Assembly: GCA_949288685.1 (NCBI GenBank)
Contig: CASELB010000057.1
Location: 1-11,009 of the forward strand
Direction of reading: 5' to 3'
DNA length: 11,009 bases
Source: an uncultured bacterium
GTDB lineage: Bacteria > Cyanobacteriota > Vampirovibrionia > Gastranaerophilales > Gastranaerophilaceae
Position numbers and translations under genes: made by a program
In this document: positions 1 through 6,367 of the stretch, one piece after another
How the letters are laid out: each line of letters begins with the position of its first letter
Position numbering within the stretch: the stretch's first letter is position 1
Notes under the pieces: model-generated
Database searches by the model: none
What the model was told of the DNA's origin: nothing
What the model saw: only the letters and a program-made list of their open reading frames with translations

Positions 1-379
1 AATCTTCTTCTGACAGGATATTTTTTAGCTTAATAAGATTCACATCAATCTCTTTGTACCATTTATCCATCGCGTCATAAGAACACTGTGACATTGCAAC
101 AGTTGATTCAGCCTTCTTCATACACTCTTCTTCGGCAATATCAATAGGATGCCTTTCAGATAAATCTCTCCTGTCCGGAGTATCAGGGGTTAATTGTATA
201 TCTGTATCTGTTGTTTCTGATTGGGTCGGGGTATTTGTAATTAATTCTGTTTCTTCCGTTTCTGCAGCAACAGAAGATTGAACAGCCGGAATATTTTTCG
301 ACGCTCTCTCGTTAAACACACATCCGCTGAGCAATAAGCCTAATACTAATAGATTTGCGATAAAGGTCTTTTTTATCAA
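1..379 (-). CDS. Lipoprotein with LprI-like (DUF1311) domain, 3' end outside window
   Basis: The gene reads on the minus strand from a TTG start at 379 and runs off the left edge, with 126 codons visible. TTG is chosen because a good AAGGAG ribosome site lies at 390-395, 10 nt upstream, and because the first in-frame ATG comes only at codon 87, which would lose the export signal. Residues 1-20 form a bacterial lipoprotein signal: basic start (KK), hydrophobic core, and lipobox LSGC with Cys20 as the expected lipidation site. A Thr/Glu/Pro-rich linker (about 30-75) follows. From about residue 83 the pattern Cys86, A-E-S-T, M, Cys99, then a W-Y-K-E-I-D-V-N-L helix matches the LprI N-terminal/DUF1311 family (a Cys pair, then an ELN-like helix). 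LprI is named for lysozyme inhibition in Mycobacterium. Whether this protein binds lysozyme cannot be told. The domain assignment rests on a short visible part. Confidence 0.75.
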   Translation of the reverse strand, partial: MIKKTFIANLLVLGLLLSGCVFNERASKNIPAVQSSVAAETEETELITNTPTQSETTDTDIQLTPDTPDRRDLSERHPIDIAEEECMKKAESTVAMSQCSYDAMDKWYKEIDVNLIKLKNILSEED

Positions 380-402
380 CTTTTTAAAACTCCTTTTCAA
401 GA

Positions 403-411
403 ATTATATCA
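403..411 (-). promoter_or_regulatory. Extended -10 promoter for the lipoprotein gene
   Basis: Read on the minus strand this is TGATATAAT, a perfect extended -10 element. It sits just upstream of the AAGGAG ribosome site (390-395) of the lipoprotein gene. I see no clear -35 box at normal spacing, which is tolerated with an extended -10. The transcript would have a leader of only about 17-20 nt. Confidence 0.5.
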
Positions 412-720
412 TATTTTCATAAAAACACATAGAAAGATTACAAAAAATTTACAATACCAGACGAAATACCAAATATATTAAGATTATTTTTTTATGGATG
501 CAAAACATATTTTTATTTATATAAAATTTAGTTTACCTCAAAACTAGAAAATACATAAAATTTATTAGAAATACACACAGAACCTGTTGTTTAAATTTCA
601 GACCTTGCAAGCTCGTTTTAATCTTTCGTTGCAAACTATAAAATACAACAAAGCGCTAGTATAATTACTCCATACAGTTTGTTACATGACAGATTACACT
701 TTGTATGTTAATATTTAGCT
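412..720. other. AT-rich intergenic region between divergent genes
   Basis: This stretch separates the divergent lipoprotein and HEPN genes and must hold the HEPN promoter. A consensus TATAAT lies at 660-665 on plus, but without a -35 box at normal distance (TTGCAA at 629-634 is 25 nt away, which is too far). I find no tRNA, no convincing short gene and no terminator. The HEPN start codon at 721 has no recognisable Shine-Dalgarno sequence. Confidence 0.5.
660..665 (+). promoter_or_regulatory. Possible -10 box for the HEPN/MNT pair
   Basis: The hexamer is a consensus TATAAT, 55 nt upstream of the HEPN start. It ends a 22-nt block (644-665) that recurs almost unchanged at 3885-3906, also ending in TATAAT. 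No -35 element at 16-18 nt is visible, so this is only a candidate. Confidence 0.35.
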
Positions 721-1140
721 ATGAATAATGAACTTGATTTAACCAATATTAAAAATGCGATATCGACACTTGAAGAAGCGATTAATTATTATAATACGGA
801 TGTAGAACCGCCAATAAAAAACATGTATGCTGATTCTTGTATTCAAAGATTTGAGTATACTTACGAATTGTCATGGAAAATCATGAAAAAATATCTGAAA
901 TTGTTTTTTAACAAAACAGAACAAGAACTTACTATCAAAAATATTTTTAGGTATATGCAAGGATATGGTTTAATCAAAGATTGGACAAAATGGGTTGAGT
1001 ATAATGATGCAAGAAACAATACTTCTCATGAGTACAACTTTAATAAAGCCCAATTTGTTTTAACAGTTTTAAAAACATTCTTAGATGATGTTAAAAACTT
1101 TATTATGTGTTTGGAGAAGTCAATTAATGAAAATAATTAA
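721..1140 (+). CDS. HEPN-domain toxin of an MNT/HEPN pair (HI0074/HepT-like)
   Basis: This 139-residue, mostly helical protein belongs to the HI0074 'nucleotidyltransferase substrate-binding' type of HEPN protein. The decisive motif is RNNTSHEY at residues 98-105, an exact RX4HXY. In characterised HepT toxins Arg and His form the RNase site, and the Tyr is the residue AMPylated by the partner nucleotidyltransferase. The N-terminal part (about 40-60: RFEYTYELSWKIMKKYL) is the usual first-helix signature of the family. The MNT partner overlaps the end of this gene by 14 nt, as is typical of the pair. The likely role is an RNA-cleaving growth-inhibiting toxin, held inactive by the partner. The start codon has no obvious Shine-Dalgarno sequence. 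Length is normal for the family. Confidence 0.9.
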   Translation: MNNELDLTNIKNAISTLEEAINYYNTDVEPPIKNMYADSCIQRFEYTYELSWKIMKKYLKLFFNKTEQELTIKNIFRYMQGYGLIKDWTKWVEYNDARNNTSHEYNFNKAQFVLTVLKTFLDDVKNFIMCLEKSINENN

Positions 1141-1426
1141 AGGAATGACTTTTGAACAACACAAAGAAGTAAAAAACATTCTTACACCTTATATAAATAA
1201 TTATTCTTTTTATTATTACGGCTCACGGGTCAAAGGTAATTTTTCCGCCGTATCGGATTTGGATATATTAATTGATGGCAACATCTCTTCAGAAGAATTA
1301 TCAAAACTGAAACATGAATTCAACGAATCAATAAAGCTGCCTTTTATAGTAAATCTTGCATTAAAAAAAACAATGGACGAATATTTTTATAATCTTATAA
1401 AAGATGATTTGGTAAAAATAGAATAA
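1127..1426 (+). CDS. MNT-family nucleotidyltransferase antitoxin (MntA-like)
   Basis: This 99-residue minimal nucleotidyltransferase is the partner of the HEPN toxin. I place the start at 1127 (MKIIKG) rather than at in-frame ATGs from 1085, because GGAG lies at 1113-1116, 10 nt upstream, and because the earlier starts would add an odd extension inside the HEPN gene. Residues 32-46 fit the GSX10DXD active-site motif exactly (Gly32, Ser33, Asp44, Asp46). In studied MntA-HepT systems this enzyme transfers AMP to the Tyr of the HEPN RX4HXY motif and so neutralises the toxin. One oddity: the strand after the long helix reads PFIVNLAL, where relatives commonly carry an Asp (VDLV/VDIV) as third acidic ligand. 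Here it is Asn76. Activity may be reduced or depend on another acid. The family assignment is secure. Confidence 0.88.
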   Translation: MKIIKGMTFEQHKEVKNILTPYINNYSFYYYGSRVKGNFSAVSDLDILIDGNISSEELSKLKHEFNESIKLPFIVNLALKKTMDEYFYNLIKDDLVKIE

Positions 1427-1556
1427 GTAGTTCAATAAATTGTGTCCTAAAAACTTTATCGAATTTTGAGTGGATGCGTTATAGCTTTGCCAGTCCTGCA
1501 AGTTTTAACAGCTATGTTGAGAGCCAATAATTTAATCCCTCTGGATTAGTGATAAA

Positions 1557-1638
1557 AGTCCCTCGAAAAAATGTGATTTTTCTCAAAAAGTCCCTCGAAA
1601 AAATGCGATTTTTCTCAAAAAGTCCCTCGAAAAAATGC
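1557..1638. repeat. Tandem 32-bp repeat, about 2.6 copies
   Basis: Units start at 1557, 1589 and 1621, exactly 32 bp apart. Each begins AGTCCCTCGAAAAAATG. The third copy breaks off after 18 nt. Units 1 and 2 differ by one base in what can be compared (ATGTGAT versus ATGCGAT). Each full unit holds a small inverted repeat, GAAAAA ... TTTTTC. There are no unique spacers, so this is a direct tandem array and not a CRISPR. It lies between the MNT gene and the ATPase promoter. Confidence 0.9.
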
Positions 1639-1677
1639 AAAATAATACATTAAGAGGAGTTTTAAAACCTTAATTTT

Positions 1678-1686
1678 TGCTATTAT
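1678..1686 (+). promoter_or_regulatory. Extended -10 promoter of the ATPase gene
   Basis: The sequence TGCTATTAT fits an extended -10 (TGnTATTAT). It ends only 15 nt before the ATPase ATG at 1702, so transcription would begin about 8 nt before the start codon. There is no clear -35 box and no good Shine-Dalgarno sequence after it. This points to a leaderless or near-leaderless message. Confidence 0.4.
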
Positions 1687-1701
1687 TACTGAAAGATAGC
1701 T

Positions 1702-3000
1702 ATGAGACGACACGCAATACAAAAATTAACAGAATGGAAAAATAATCCCGAAAGAAAACCTTTAATTATAAGAGGGGCACGTCAGGTTGGAAAAACCTGG
1801 CTGATGAAAGAATTTGGGCAAACGGAATACAAAAAAACTATATATATAAATTTTGAATTACAAAATTTGATGCGTGAACATTTTTCCAAAGATTTTGACA
1901 CCCAAAGAATTATAGAAGGTTTGGAATTAACCTTTTCTAAAATCAATCCGGAAGATACTTTAATTATTCTTGATGAAATACAAGAATGCCCCAGAGCATT
2001 AACAGCTCTTAAATATTTTTATGAAAATAATCCTGAATATAATATTATTGCAGCAGGAAGTTTACTTGGAGTTGCCCTTCATGAAAATATTTCTTTTCCT
2101 GTAGGTAAAGTTGAATTTCTGGATTTATACCCGCTCTCTTTTTTAGAATTTCTGGAAGCACTTGAAGAGAATAGTTTTGCAGACTTATTAAACACACCGG
2201 AGTCACCAAATGTTAAAACCTTTAAAACAAAATATATTGACTGGCTTAGAAAATATTATTATGTAGGCGGAATGCCCGAAGCTGTAAATACATTTATTAA
2301 AACAAATGATTTTCAGAAAGTAAGAAAAGTACAGGATACAATTTTAGAAACATACCGGAATGATTTTTCAAAACATACTTCAACAACAGGAAAACTTAAA
2401 ATAGACTTACTCTGGGAGTCTATTCCAAACCAGTTAACACATGAAAGTAAAAAATTTATATATAAAAAGGTTAAACAAAATGCAAGAGCGGACGCGTATA
2501 AAGAAGCACTTTCATGGCTAATAAACTGCGGTTTAGTTTATAAAATAAATTGCATAACTAAACCTGCCCTGCCCATAAAGGCTTATGAAGATACCAGAAC
2601 ATTTAAATTATTTATTCTGGATATAGGATTATTATCCGCTATTAGTAAACTTCCCGCAAGAACCCTGATTGAGGGAGATAAAATTTTTACTGAATTTAAC
2701 GGCGCACTTGCAGAACAGTATATTTTACAACAATTAAAAACGCTTGATGATATTGAAACGGCATACTGGATAAGTAAGTCAGGAAATGCTGAAATCGACT
2801 TTATTATCCAAACCGACGGATATATAATACCTGTTGAAGTCAAAGCAAGCACTAATGTTCAGGCAAAAAGTCTTAAAGTCTATAGGGAAAAATTTAACCC
2901 GGAAAAAAGTATCCGTACTTCGCTTGCAGATTACGAATTTAATAATGGCTTATTCAATATTCCACTCTTTATGATAAACAAACTAAAAAAAATATTGTAA
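1702..3000 (+). CDS. AAA-family ATPase with C-terminal DUF4143 domain
   Basis: This 432-residue protein has the standard layout of the AAA_14/DUF4143 family. The Walker A motif is GARQVGKT at 25-32, Walker B is LIILDE at 87-92, and a sensor-1-like AAGSLLG lies at 117-123. A helical middle follows, then a C-terminal nuclease-fold-like segment with the signature AEIDF at 363-367 and VEVK at 378-381. Asp366, Glu379 and Lys381 would be the PD-(D/E)XK-type residues. The start MRRHAIQKL agrees with how family members begin. These proteins are common, often many per genome, in gut bacteria and archaea. Their role is not established; mobility or defence functions have been suggested. No transposase or partner gene is adjacent, and it is probably a single-gene unit. 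Its stop lies 6 bp from the stop of the convergent gene at 3007. Confidence 0.92.
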   Translation: MRRHAIQKLTEWKNNPERKPLIIRGARQVGKTWLMKEFGQTEYKKTIYINFELQNLMREHFSKDFDTQRIIEGLELTFSKINPEDTLIILDEIQECPRALTALKYFYENNPEYNIIAAGSLLGVALHENISFPVGKVEFLDLYPLSFLEFLEALEENSFADLLNTPESPNVKTFKTKYIDWLRKYYYVGGMPEAVNTFIKTNDFQKVRKVQDTILETYRNDFSKHTSTTGKLKIDLLWESIPNQLTHESKKFIYKKVKQNARADAYKEALSWLINCGLVYKINCITKPALPIKAYEDTRTFKLFILDIGLLSAISKLPARTLIEGDKIFTEFNGALAEQYILQQLKTLDDIETAYWISKSGNAEIDFIIQTDGYIIPVEVKASTNVQAKSLKVYREKFNPEKSIRTSLADYEFNNGLFNIPLFMINKLKKIL

Positions 3001-3006
3001 TATCCG

Positions 3007-3633
3007 CTAAGCTGCTACATTTACTTTTTCAAATTGATACTTTTCTTTCAGGTCTTTTTTCCAGAAGACACCGTCAGATACAATCGCAGCGCCAACCACT
3101 CCTGGTAGGGCTCCCATAAATCCTGATAAAGTATACCTTACCTTTTTATCATCTGATGCCATAGCTCCCAACAATGTATCAGGTTTCAATTTTAACGCTT
3201 TTGCAATTTTCGGACCTGCAACCAAACCAAGTGCTATACTGCCTATCACTGTAGCCAATGCGCCGATTAGACTATTTCTATTTTTTCTTTTATATTCTTT
3301 TTTATATTCAGCAATTTTATCAGAGGCGCCTGTATAAATCTCACTATTGTAAAGAGTACCGTCTTTAGAAATACTTACATAATCTTTGGGTTCTGCCTTA
3401 ACAGGTGCTTCCTTTACCGGCTTTTCCTTATCTTCTGTATTTGTATTACCTTTAAATGCAGGATTTGTTTGCCCTGCAGTATTACTGCCCGGCATATAAT
3501 AAGGATTTTGATAGTTCCATAATGACATATTTAAATTCTGATACGGATTTTGATAACCCGCCATAGAATAATTCATCATCGGATAATTCCAATTATTCAT
3601 TGACATCATGTTGTAGTAAGTACTCCAGTCCAT
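3007..3633 (-). CDS. Asn/Tyr/Met-rich membrane protein of unknown function with PAFKG motif
   Basis: I do not recognise a named family. The 208-residue protein has three parts. Residues 1-55 are low complexity, rich in Asn, Tyr, Met and Gln with repeated YQNPY-type units. A Lys/Pro/Glu/Ala-rich linker (about 63-85) follows. The C-terminal part has one clear hydrophobic Gly/Ala-rich segment at about 121-140 and a weaker one at about 161-175. There is no N-terminal signal peptide. The motif NPAFKG at 57-62 sits at the junction of the low-complexity head and the linker, and PAFKG also occurs in the unknown protein at 8278-9537. The start is supported by AAAGGAAGG at 3641-3649, 7 nt upstream. A plausible reading is a surface- or membrane-associated protein with a disordered head, but no function can be given. 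Confidence 0.82.
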   Translation of the reverse strand: MDWSTYYNMMSMNNWNYPMMNYSMAGYQNPYQNLNMSLWNYQNPYYMPGSNTAGQTNPAFKGNTNTEDKEKPVKEAPVKAEPKDYVSISKDGTLYNSEIYTGASDKIAEYKKEYKRKNRNSLIGALATVIGSIALGLVAGPKIAKALKLKPDTLLGAMASDDKKVRYTLSGFMGALPGVVGAAIVSDGVFWKKDLKEKYQFEKVNVAA

Positions 3634-3666
3634 AATTTAGCCTTCCTTTATTAAAAACTAACCCTA

Positions 3667-3694
3667 TTTATAATGAATGTTGTGTACATGTTAA
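3667..3694 (-). promoter_or_regulatory. Likely promoter of the PAFKG protein gene
   Basis: On the minus strand a -35 TTAACA (3689-3694) and a -10 TATAAA (3667-3672) are separated by 16 nt. The start codon follows 33 nt after the -10, with a strong ribosome site in between. The -35 lies between the arms of an inverted repeat (3683-3689 and 3706-3712). Confidence 0.5.
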
Positions 3695-3712
3695 TAAAGT
3701 ATTTTATGTACA
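3683..3712. promoter_or_regulatory. Operator-like inverted repeat over the -35 box
   Basis: TGTACAT (3683-3689) and ATGTACA (3706-3712) are perfect 7-bp arms separated by 16 nt. They bracket the candidate -35 of the gene at 3007-3633, where a dimeric repressor or activator could bind. No regulator is visible nearby. The site is inferred from symmetry and position only. Confidence 0.35.
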
Positions 3713-3788
3713 ACAAATTGCTTTTTTGTAACAAAACTTAATATTTATAATTTTTTTGAGAAAGCCCCAGAAATCATTATTTACCCCT

Positions 3789-3900
3789 TCAGAGTGACGC
3801 GAGTAAAAAAATGTCATCCTGAAAGCGTAGAAAATCGGGTTGTTATTTTATACGATTTTTACGCTGTTTAGGATATTACACAAGTACAAACAAAGCGTGG
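3789..3900. repeat. Dispersed hairpin repeat, type 1, copy 1
   Basis: This roughly 110-bp block is closely related to 6007-6113. Both hold 27 identical bases (3812-3838 and 6030-6056). The core is a long imperfect hairpin: arm 3817-3837 (beginning TCCTGAAAGCG) pairs with 3853-3873 (ending CGCTGTTTAGGA) around a 15-nt loop. It encodes no plausible protein. This looks like a non-autonomous dispersed intergenic repeat. Confidence 0.8.
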
Positions 3901-3930
3901 TATAATAAATTGAACCCTACAATGCAATTC

Positions 3931-4000
3931 TTGTCATGCTGAACTTGTTTCAGCATCTTTGGCAAAGCTTGCTATAGACCCTGAAACCTCTTGGTTGCTC
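3931..4000. repeat. Dispersed hairpin repeat, type 2, copy 1
   Basis: The core is ATGCTGAA (3936-3943), loop CTTGT, TTCAGCAT (3949-3956). A variable stretch and then CTGAAAC-CTCTTGGTTGCTC follow. The block is about 70 bp and is repeated at 4090-4160, and its hairpin recurs in altered form at 5947-5975. The sequence type (GTCATGCTGAACTTGTTTC) is one I know as a widespread intergenic repeat in several bacterial phyla. Confidence 0.82.
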
Positions 4001-4074
4001 GCGATAAACGGCGTTACGTGTTGAAAACTCAACGTTTCCAACACTCCAGCCTCCGCTCGCAGTCCGCAAATTCA

Positions 4075-4160
4075 GGGTACAGCCCGTTCATGTCATGCTG
4101 AACTTGTTTCAGCATCTCTTGTAAGACTTGTTTTGGATCCTGAAACTTCTTGGTTGCTCT
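4075..4160. repeat. Dispersed hairpin repeat, type 2, copy 2
   Basis: This is a direct repeat of 3931-4000. The hairpin arms are 4095-4102 and 4108-4115, with the same CTTGT loop, and the tail CTGAAACTTCTTGGTTGCTC is shared. Its left flank (CAGCCCGTTCATGTCAT-like) matches the left flank of the copy at 5929-5950 better than that of copy 1, so the copies are mosaic. A minus-strand open frame across it is repeat-derived and is not called a gene. Confidence 0.82.
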
Positions 4161-4225
4161 CAATCCGCTGTTTGGGGTGAAATGTTTTTTATGGTCATGT
4201 GGAACAGAATTAAACAACCAAAACA

Positions 4226-4256
4226 GGGGCGCCGCAGGCAAAACCTGCGGCGCCCC
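4226..4256 (-). terminator. Rho-independent terminator of lysS
   Basis: The arms 4226-4238 and 4244-4256 form a perfect 13-bp GC-rich stem (GGGGCGCCGCAGG type) with a 5-nt loop. Read on minus it is followed by the T-rich run TGTTTTGGTTGTTT. It begins 19 nt past the lysS stop codon, which is the expected position. Confidence 0.9.
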
Positions 4257-4275
4257 ATAATAAATATTCAATCTT

Positions 4276-5814
4276 TTATTGATTTACATTTTTAAGAGTC
4301 GGGAACATAATAACATCTCTGATTGTCGGAGAGTTTGTTAACAGCATAACAAGTCTGTCAATTCCCATTCCCATACCGCCTGTTGGAGGCAGACCGTATT
4401 CAAGTGCGGTAACATAGTCCTCATCATAGGACATTGCTTCCTCATCACCGTTAGCCTTTGCAAGCGCCTGAGCCTCAAATCTGTAACGCTGGTCAATCGG
4501 GTCAGTTAATTCAGAAAACGCATTTGCAATCTCCCAGCCGTTAACCCTTGTTTCAAAACGTTCTGTTAATCGGTCGTTATCTCGGTGGATTTTTGCAAGC
4601 GGAGAAATCTCACGCGGATAGTCAATAATGTGGCACGGTTGAATAAGCGTCGGTTCAACAGTTACTTCAAACACTTTTTCAACAACCTGCCCCCAGTTAT
4701 CTGTATCTTCAACCGGTGCATGGAGTTTCTTTGCAGCCGCTATTGCCTCTTCTGCCGTAAAGAATTCGTTAAAATCAATACCGGTAAATTCTTTTATGGA
4801 ACCCAGCATTGTTTTCCTATCCCACGGCGGAGTCAGGTCGATGATATTATCCCCGTACTGAATTTTCATTGTTCCAAGAACTTCCTGTGCAACCGTGCTT
4901 ACAAGATTTTCGGTCAATACCATCATTTCATTATAATCAACATAGGCTTGATAAAGTTCAATCATTGTAAACTCGGGATTGTGTCTTGTATCAATACCTT
5001 CGTTTCTGAAACATCTGCTCAATTCAAAAATTTTCTCATTCAGACCGCCGACCATAATACGTTTTAAATGTAATTCCGGTGCGATTCTTAAAGTTAAATC
5101 CATATCAAGAGTATTGTGATGAGTAATAAACGGTCTTGCATTTGCACCGCTTGCCTGCGTATGCAGCATTGGTGTTTCAACTTCAATAAACCCTTGTTTT
5201 GTCAAATATTCTCTTATCTTTTGGATAATAAGACTTCTTTTTCTAAATGTATCGCGGGTTTGTTCATTTACAATCAAATCCACATAACGCTGACGATACT
5301 TTGTTTCTATATCAGTCAAATTAGTATGAGTTTTTAATTGTTCTTTTTTCTCTTCGGAAATTTGTTTATTAGGCAGCGGAAGAAGTGATTTTGAAAGAAC
5401 TTTCAAAGATGTCGCTTTAATAGACAACTCGCCGCGCGGGGTTCTTCTAATTGTACCGGTAAACCCGACAATATCGCCAAGGTCTATCAGTTTAAGGATT
5501 TTCATAGTTTCTTCGTCCAGATTTTCTTTATGGGAGAAAATTTGAATTTTCCCTGTCGGATCCATCAGGTCGATAAACATTCCGGAATTTCGCATTGCCA
5601 TAACACGCCCTGCAACAGAATAAGTGTCCTCTGTTTCCTCACCTGCAGGAAGGTCTTTATATTTATCTTGAAGAAACTTTGCATCTGCATCTTTATCAAA
5701 AGCATAGGGATAAGGGTTTACACCTTTGTCCGCCAAATCTGCAAGTTTTTGTATCCTTGTCTGCCTGATAGTTTCTAAGGCAGAAGTCGGTTGATGTATT
5801 GTTTTTTCTGTCAT
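4276..5814 (-). CDS. lysS: Lysyl-tRNA synthetase, class II
   Basis: This 512-residue enzyme charges tRNA-Lys with lysine using ATP in the cytoplasm. The N-terminal OB-fold anticodon-binding domain covers about 60-150, including SVAGRVMAMRNSGMFIDL and GDIVGFTG. The class II catalytic core follows, with motif 1 at about 208-217 (GFIEVETPML), motif 2 at about 268-292 (CFRNEGIDTRHNPEFTMIE) and motif 3 at about 480-492 (GMGMGIDRLVMLL). All key residues expected of bacterial LysRS are present, and length is normal. The start is supported by AGAGGAAG a few bases upstream (about 5821-5828). The gene stands alone with its own terminator and is flanked on both sides by dispersed repeats. Confidence 0.98.
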   Translation of the reverse strand: MTEKTIHQPTSALETIRQTRIQKLADLADKGVNPYPYAFDKDADAKFLQDKYKDLPAGEETEDTYSVAGRVMAMRNSGMFIDLMDPTGKIQIFSHKENLDEETMKILKLIDLGDIVGFTGTIRRTPRGELSIKATSLKVLSKSLLPLPNKQISEEKKEQLKTHTNLTDIETKYRQRYVDLIVNEQTRDTFRKRSLIIQKIREYLTKQGFIEVETPMLHTQASGANARPFITHHNTLDMDLTLRIAPELHLKRIMVGGLNEKIFELSRCFRNEGIDTRHNPEFTMIELYQAYVDYNEMMVLTENLVSTVAQEVLGTMKIQYGDNIIDLTPPWDRKTMLGSIKEFTGIDFNEFFTAEEAIAAAKKLHAPVEDTDNWGQVVEKVFEVTVEPTLIQPCHIIDYPREISPLAKIHRDNDRLTERFETRVNGWEIANAFSELTDPIDQRYRFEAQALAKANGDEEAMSYDEDYVTALEYGLPPTGGMGMGIDRLVMLLTNSPTIRDVIMFPTLKNVNQ

Positions 5815-5928
5815 AGTAACTTCCTCTTATTGTTTATGTATAACCCTATTTTAACATAAATATAAAATGCTATTTAAAAATTTATACTCTGCTTTTTAAC
5901 TTAATTATGTAAGCCCCTGAAATAAGTT

Positions 5929-5978
5929 CCGGGTGGCAGCCAGTTCATGTCATTCCGAACTTGTTTCGGAATCTCTTG
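5929..5978. repeat. Dispersed hairpin repeat, type 2, copy 3 (covariant stem)
   Basis: The arms ATTCCGAA (5952-5959) and TTCGGAAT (5965-5972) enclose the same CTTGT loop as the two copies left of lysS. Relative to those copies two base pairs have changed on both sides of the stem (G:C to T:A and T:A to C:G), which preserves pairing. The flanks CAGCC-GTTCATGTCAT and TCTCTTG are shared with the copy at 4075-4160. Confidence 0.82.
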
Positions 5979-6006
5979 GAATGCTTGCTATAGATCCTAA
6001 AATAAA

Positions 6007-6113
6007 TTCAGGACGACGTGGAAAAAAATTGTCATCCTGAAAGCGTAGAAAATCGGACTATCATTTTTCGATTTTCACGCTGTTAGGGATTACATAAGTA
6101 AGAACAATGCAAG
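6007..6113. repeat. Dispersed hairpin repeat, type 1, copy 2
   Basis: This block is related along its whole length to 3789-3900. The arms 6035-6055 and 6069-6089 form an imperfect stem of about 20 bp with a 13-nt loop. The left arm is identical to copy 1. The right arm differs from copy 1 in a few positions, yet the stem still forms. Here the type 1 unit lies after the type 2 unit, the reverse of the order left of lysS. Confidence 0.8.
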
Positions 6114-6150
6114 GTGCAATTTATTGCACCGGACAATGATTAAAATTGTC
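6113..6150. repeat. Two adjacent small hairpins
   Basis: GGTGCAAT (6113-6120) and ATTGCACC (6123-6130) form a perfect palindrome. GACAAT (6132-6137) and ATTGTC (6145-6150) form a second stem directly after it. Neither is followed by a clear T-run, so they are not called a terminator. They may be the end of the repeat cluster or a protein-binding site. Confidence 0.5.
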
Positions 6151-6367
6151 GATTTCCAGTTGTTTTATATACATAATCCTTCCCAAAATGCAAGAGTAAA
6201 AGCCATCAGGTCAATTTTAATTGCACAACAAAAATTAGCATGTGTTAAATATATTAACATTCAGTAATCTGCTAATACTCTAAGTTTTGGTCGATATTAG
6301 TTTAATGGAAATATTATTAATTTTTGTAACTTATTTGAGTCTAAATTGTTAAATAAAACAAGGCTTT
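6151..6367. other. Upstream region of the DUF2085 gene
   Basis: This AT-rich region has no gene that I can support. It holds an operator-like inverted repeat TGTTAA-N5-TTAACA at 6243-6259 and CTAATA/TATTAG arms at 6272-6277 and 6295-6300. The promoter of the two-gene unit at 6368-7457 must lie here, but I cannot fix a -35/-10 pair with confidence. Confidence 0.4.

Noticed and set aside
412..720. tRNA or small RNA gene in the first intergenic gap
   Set aside because: I looked for cloverleaf-like arms and a T-loop (GGTTCGA-type) and saw none. Nor is there a hairpin with a T-run.
1085..1126. Longer N-terminus for the MNT antitoxin
   Set aside because: The ATG at 1127 has a well-placed GGAG, while the extension lies within the HEPN gene and does not resemble the family's N-terminus.
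1557..1638. CRISPR array
   Set aside because: The units are directly adjacent with no unique spacers, there are fewer than three full copies, and no cas gene is present.
4029..4271. 80-codon minus-strand ORF between the repeats and lysS
   Set aside because: It runs through the dispersed repeat and the lysS terminator. Its peptide is typical of repeat-derived spurious ORFs, and no ribosome site supports it.
4585..5778. Three plus-strand ORFs inside lysS
   Set aside because: They are antisense to a complete, well-conserved lysS and show Cys/Phe/His-rich shadow composition without any domain.
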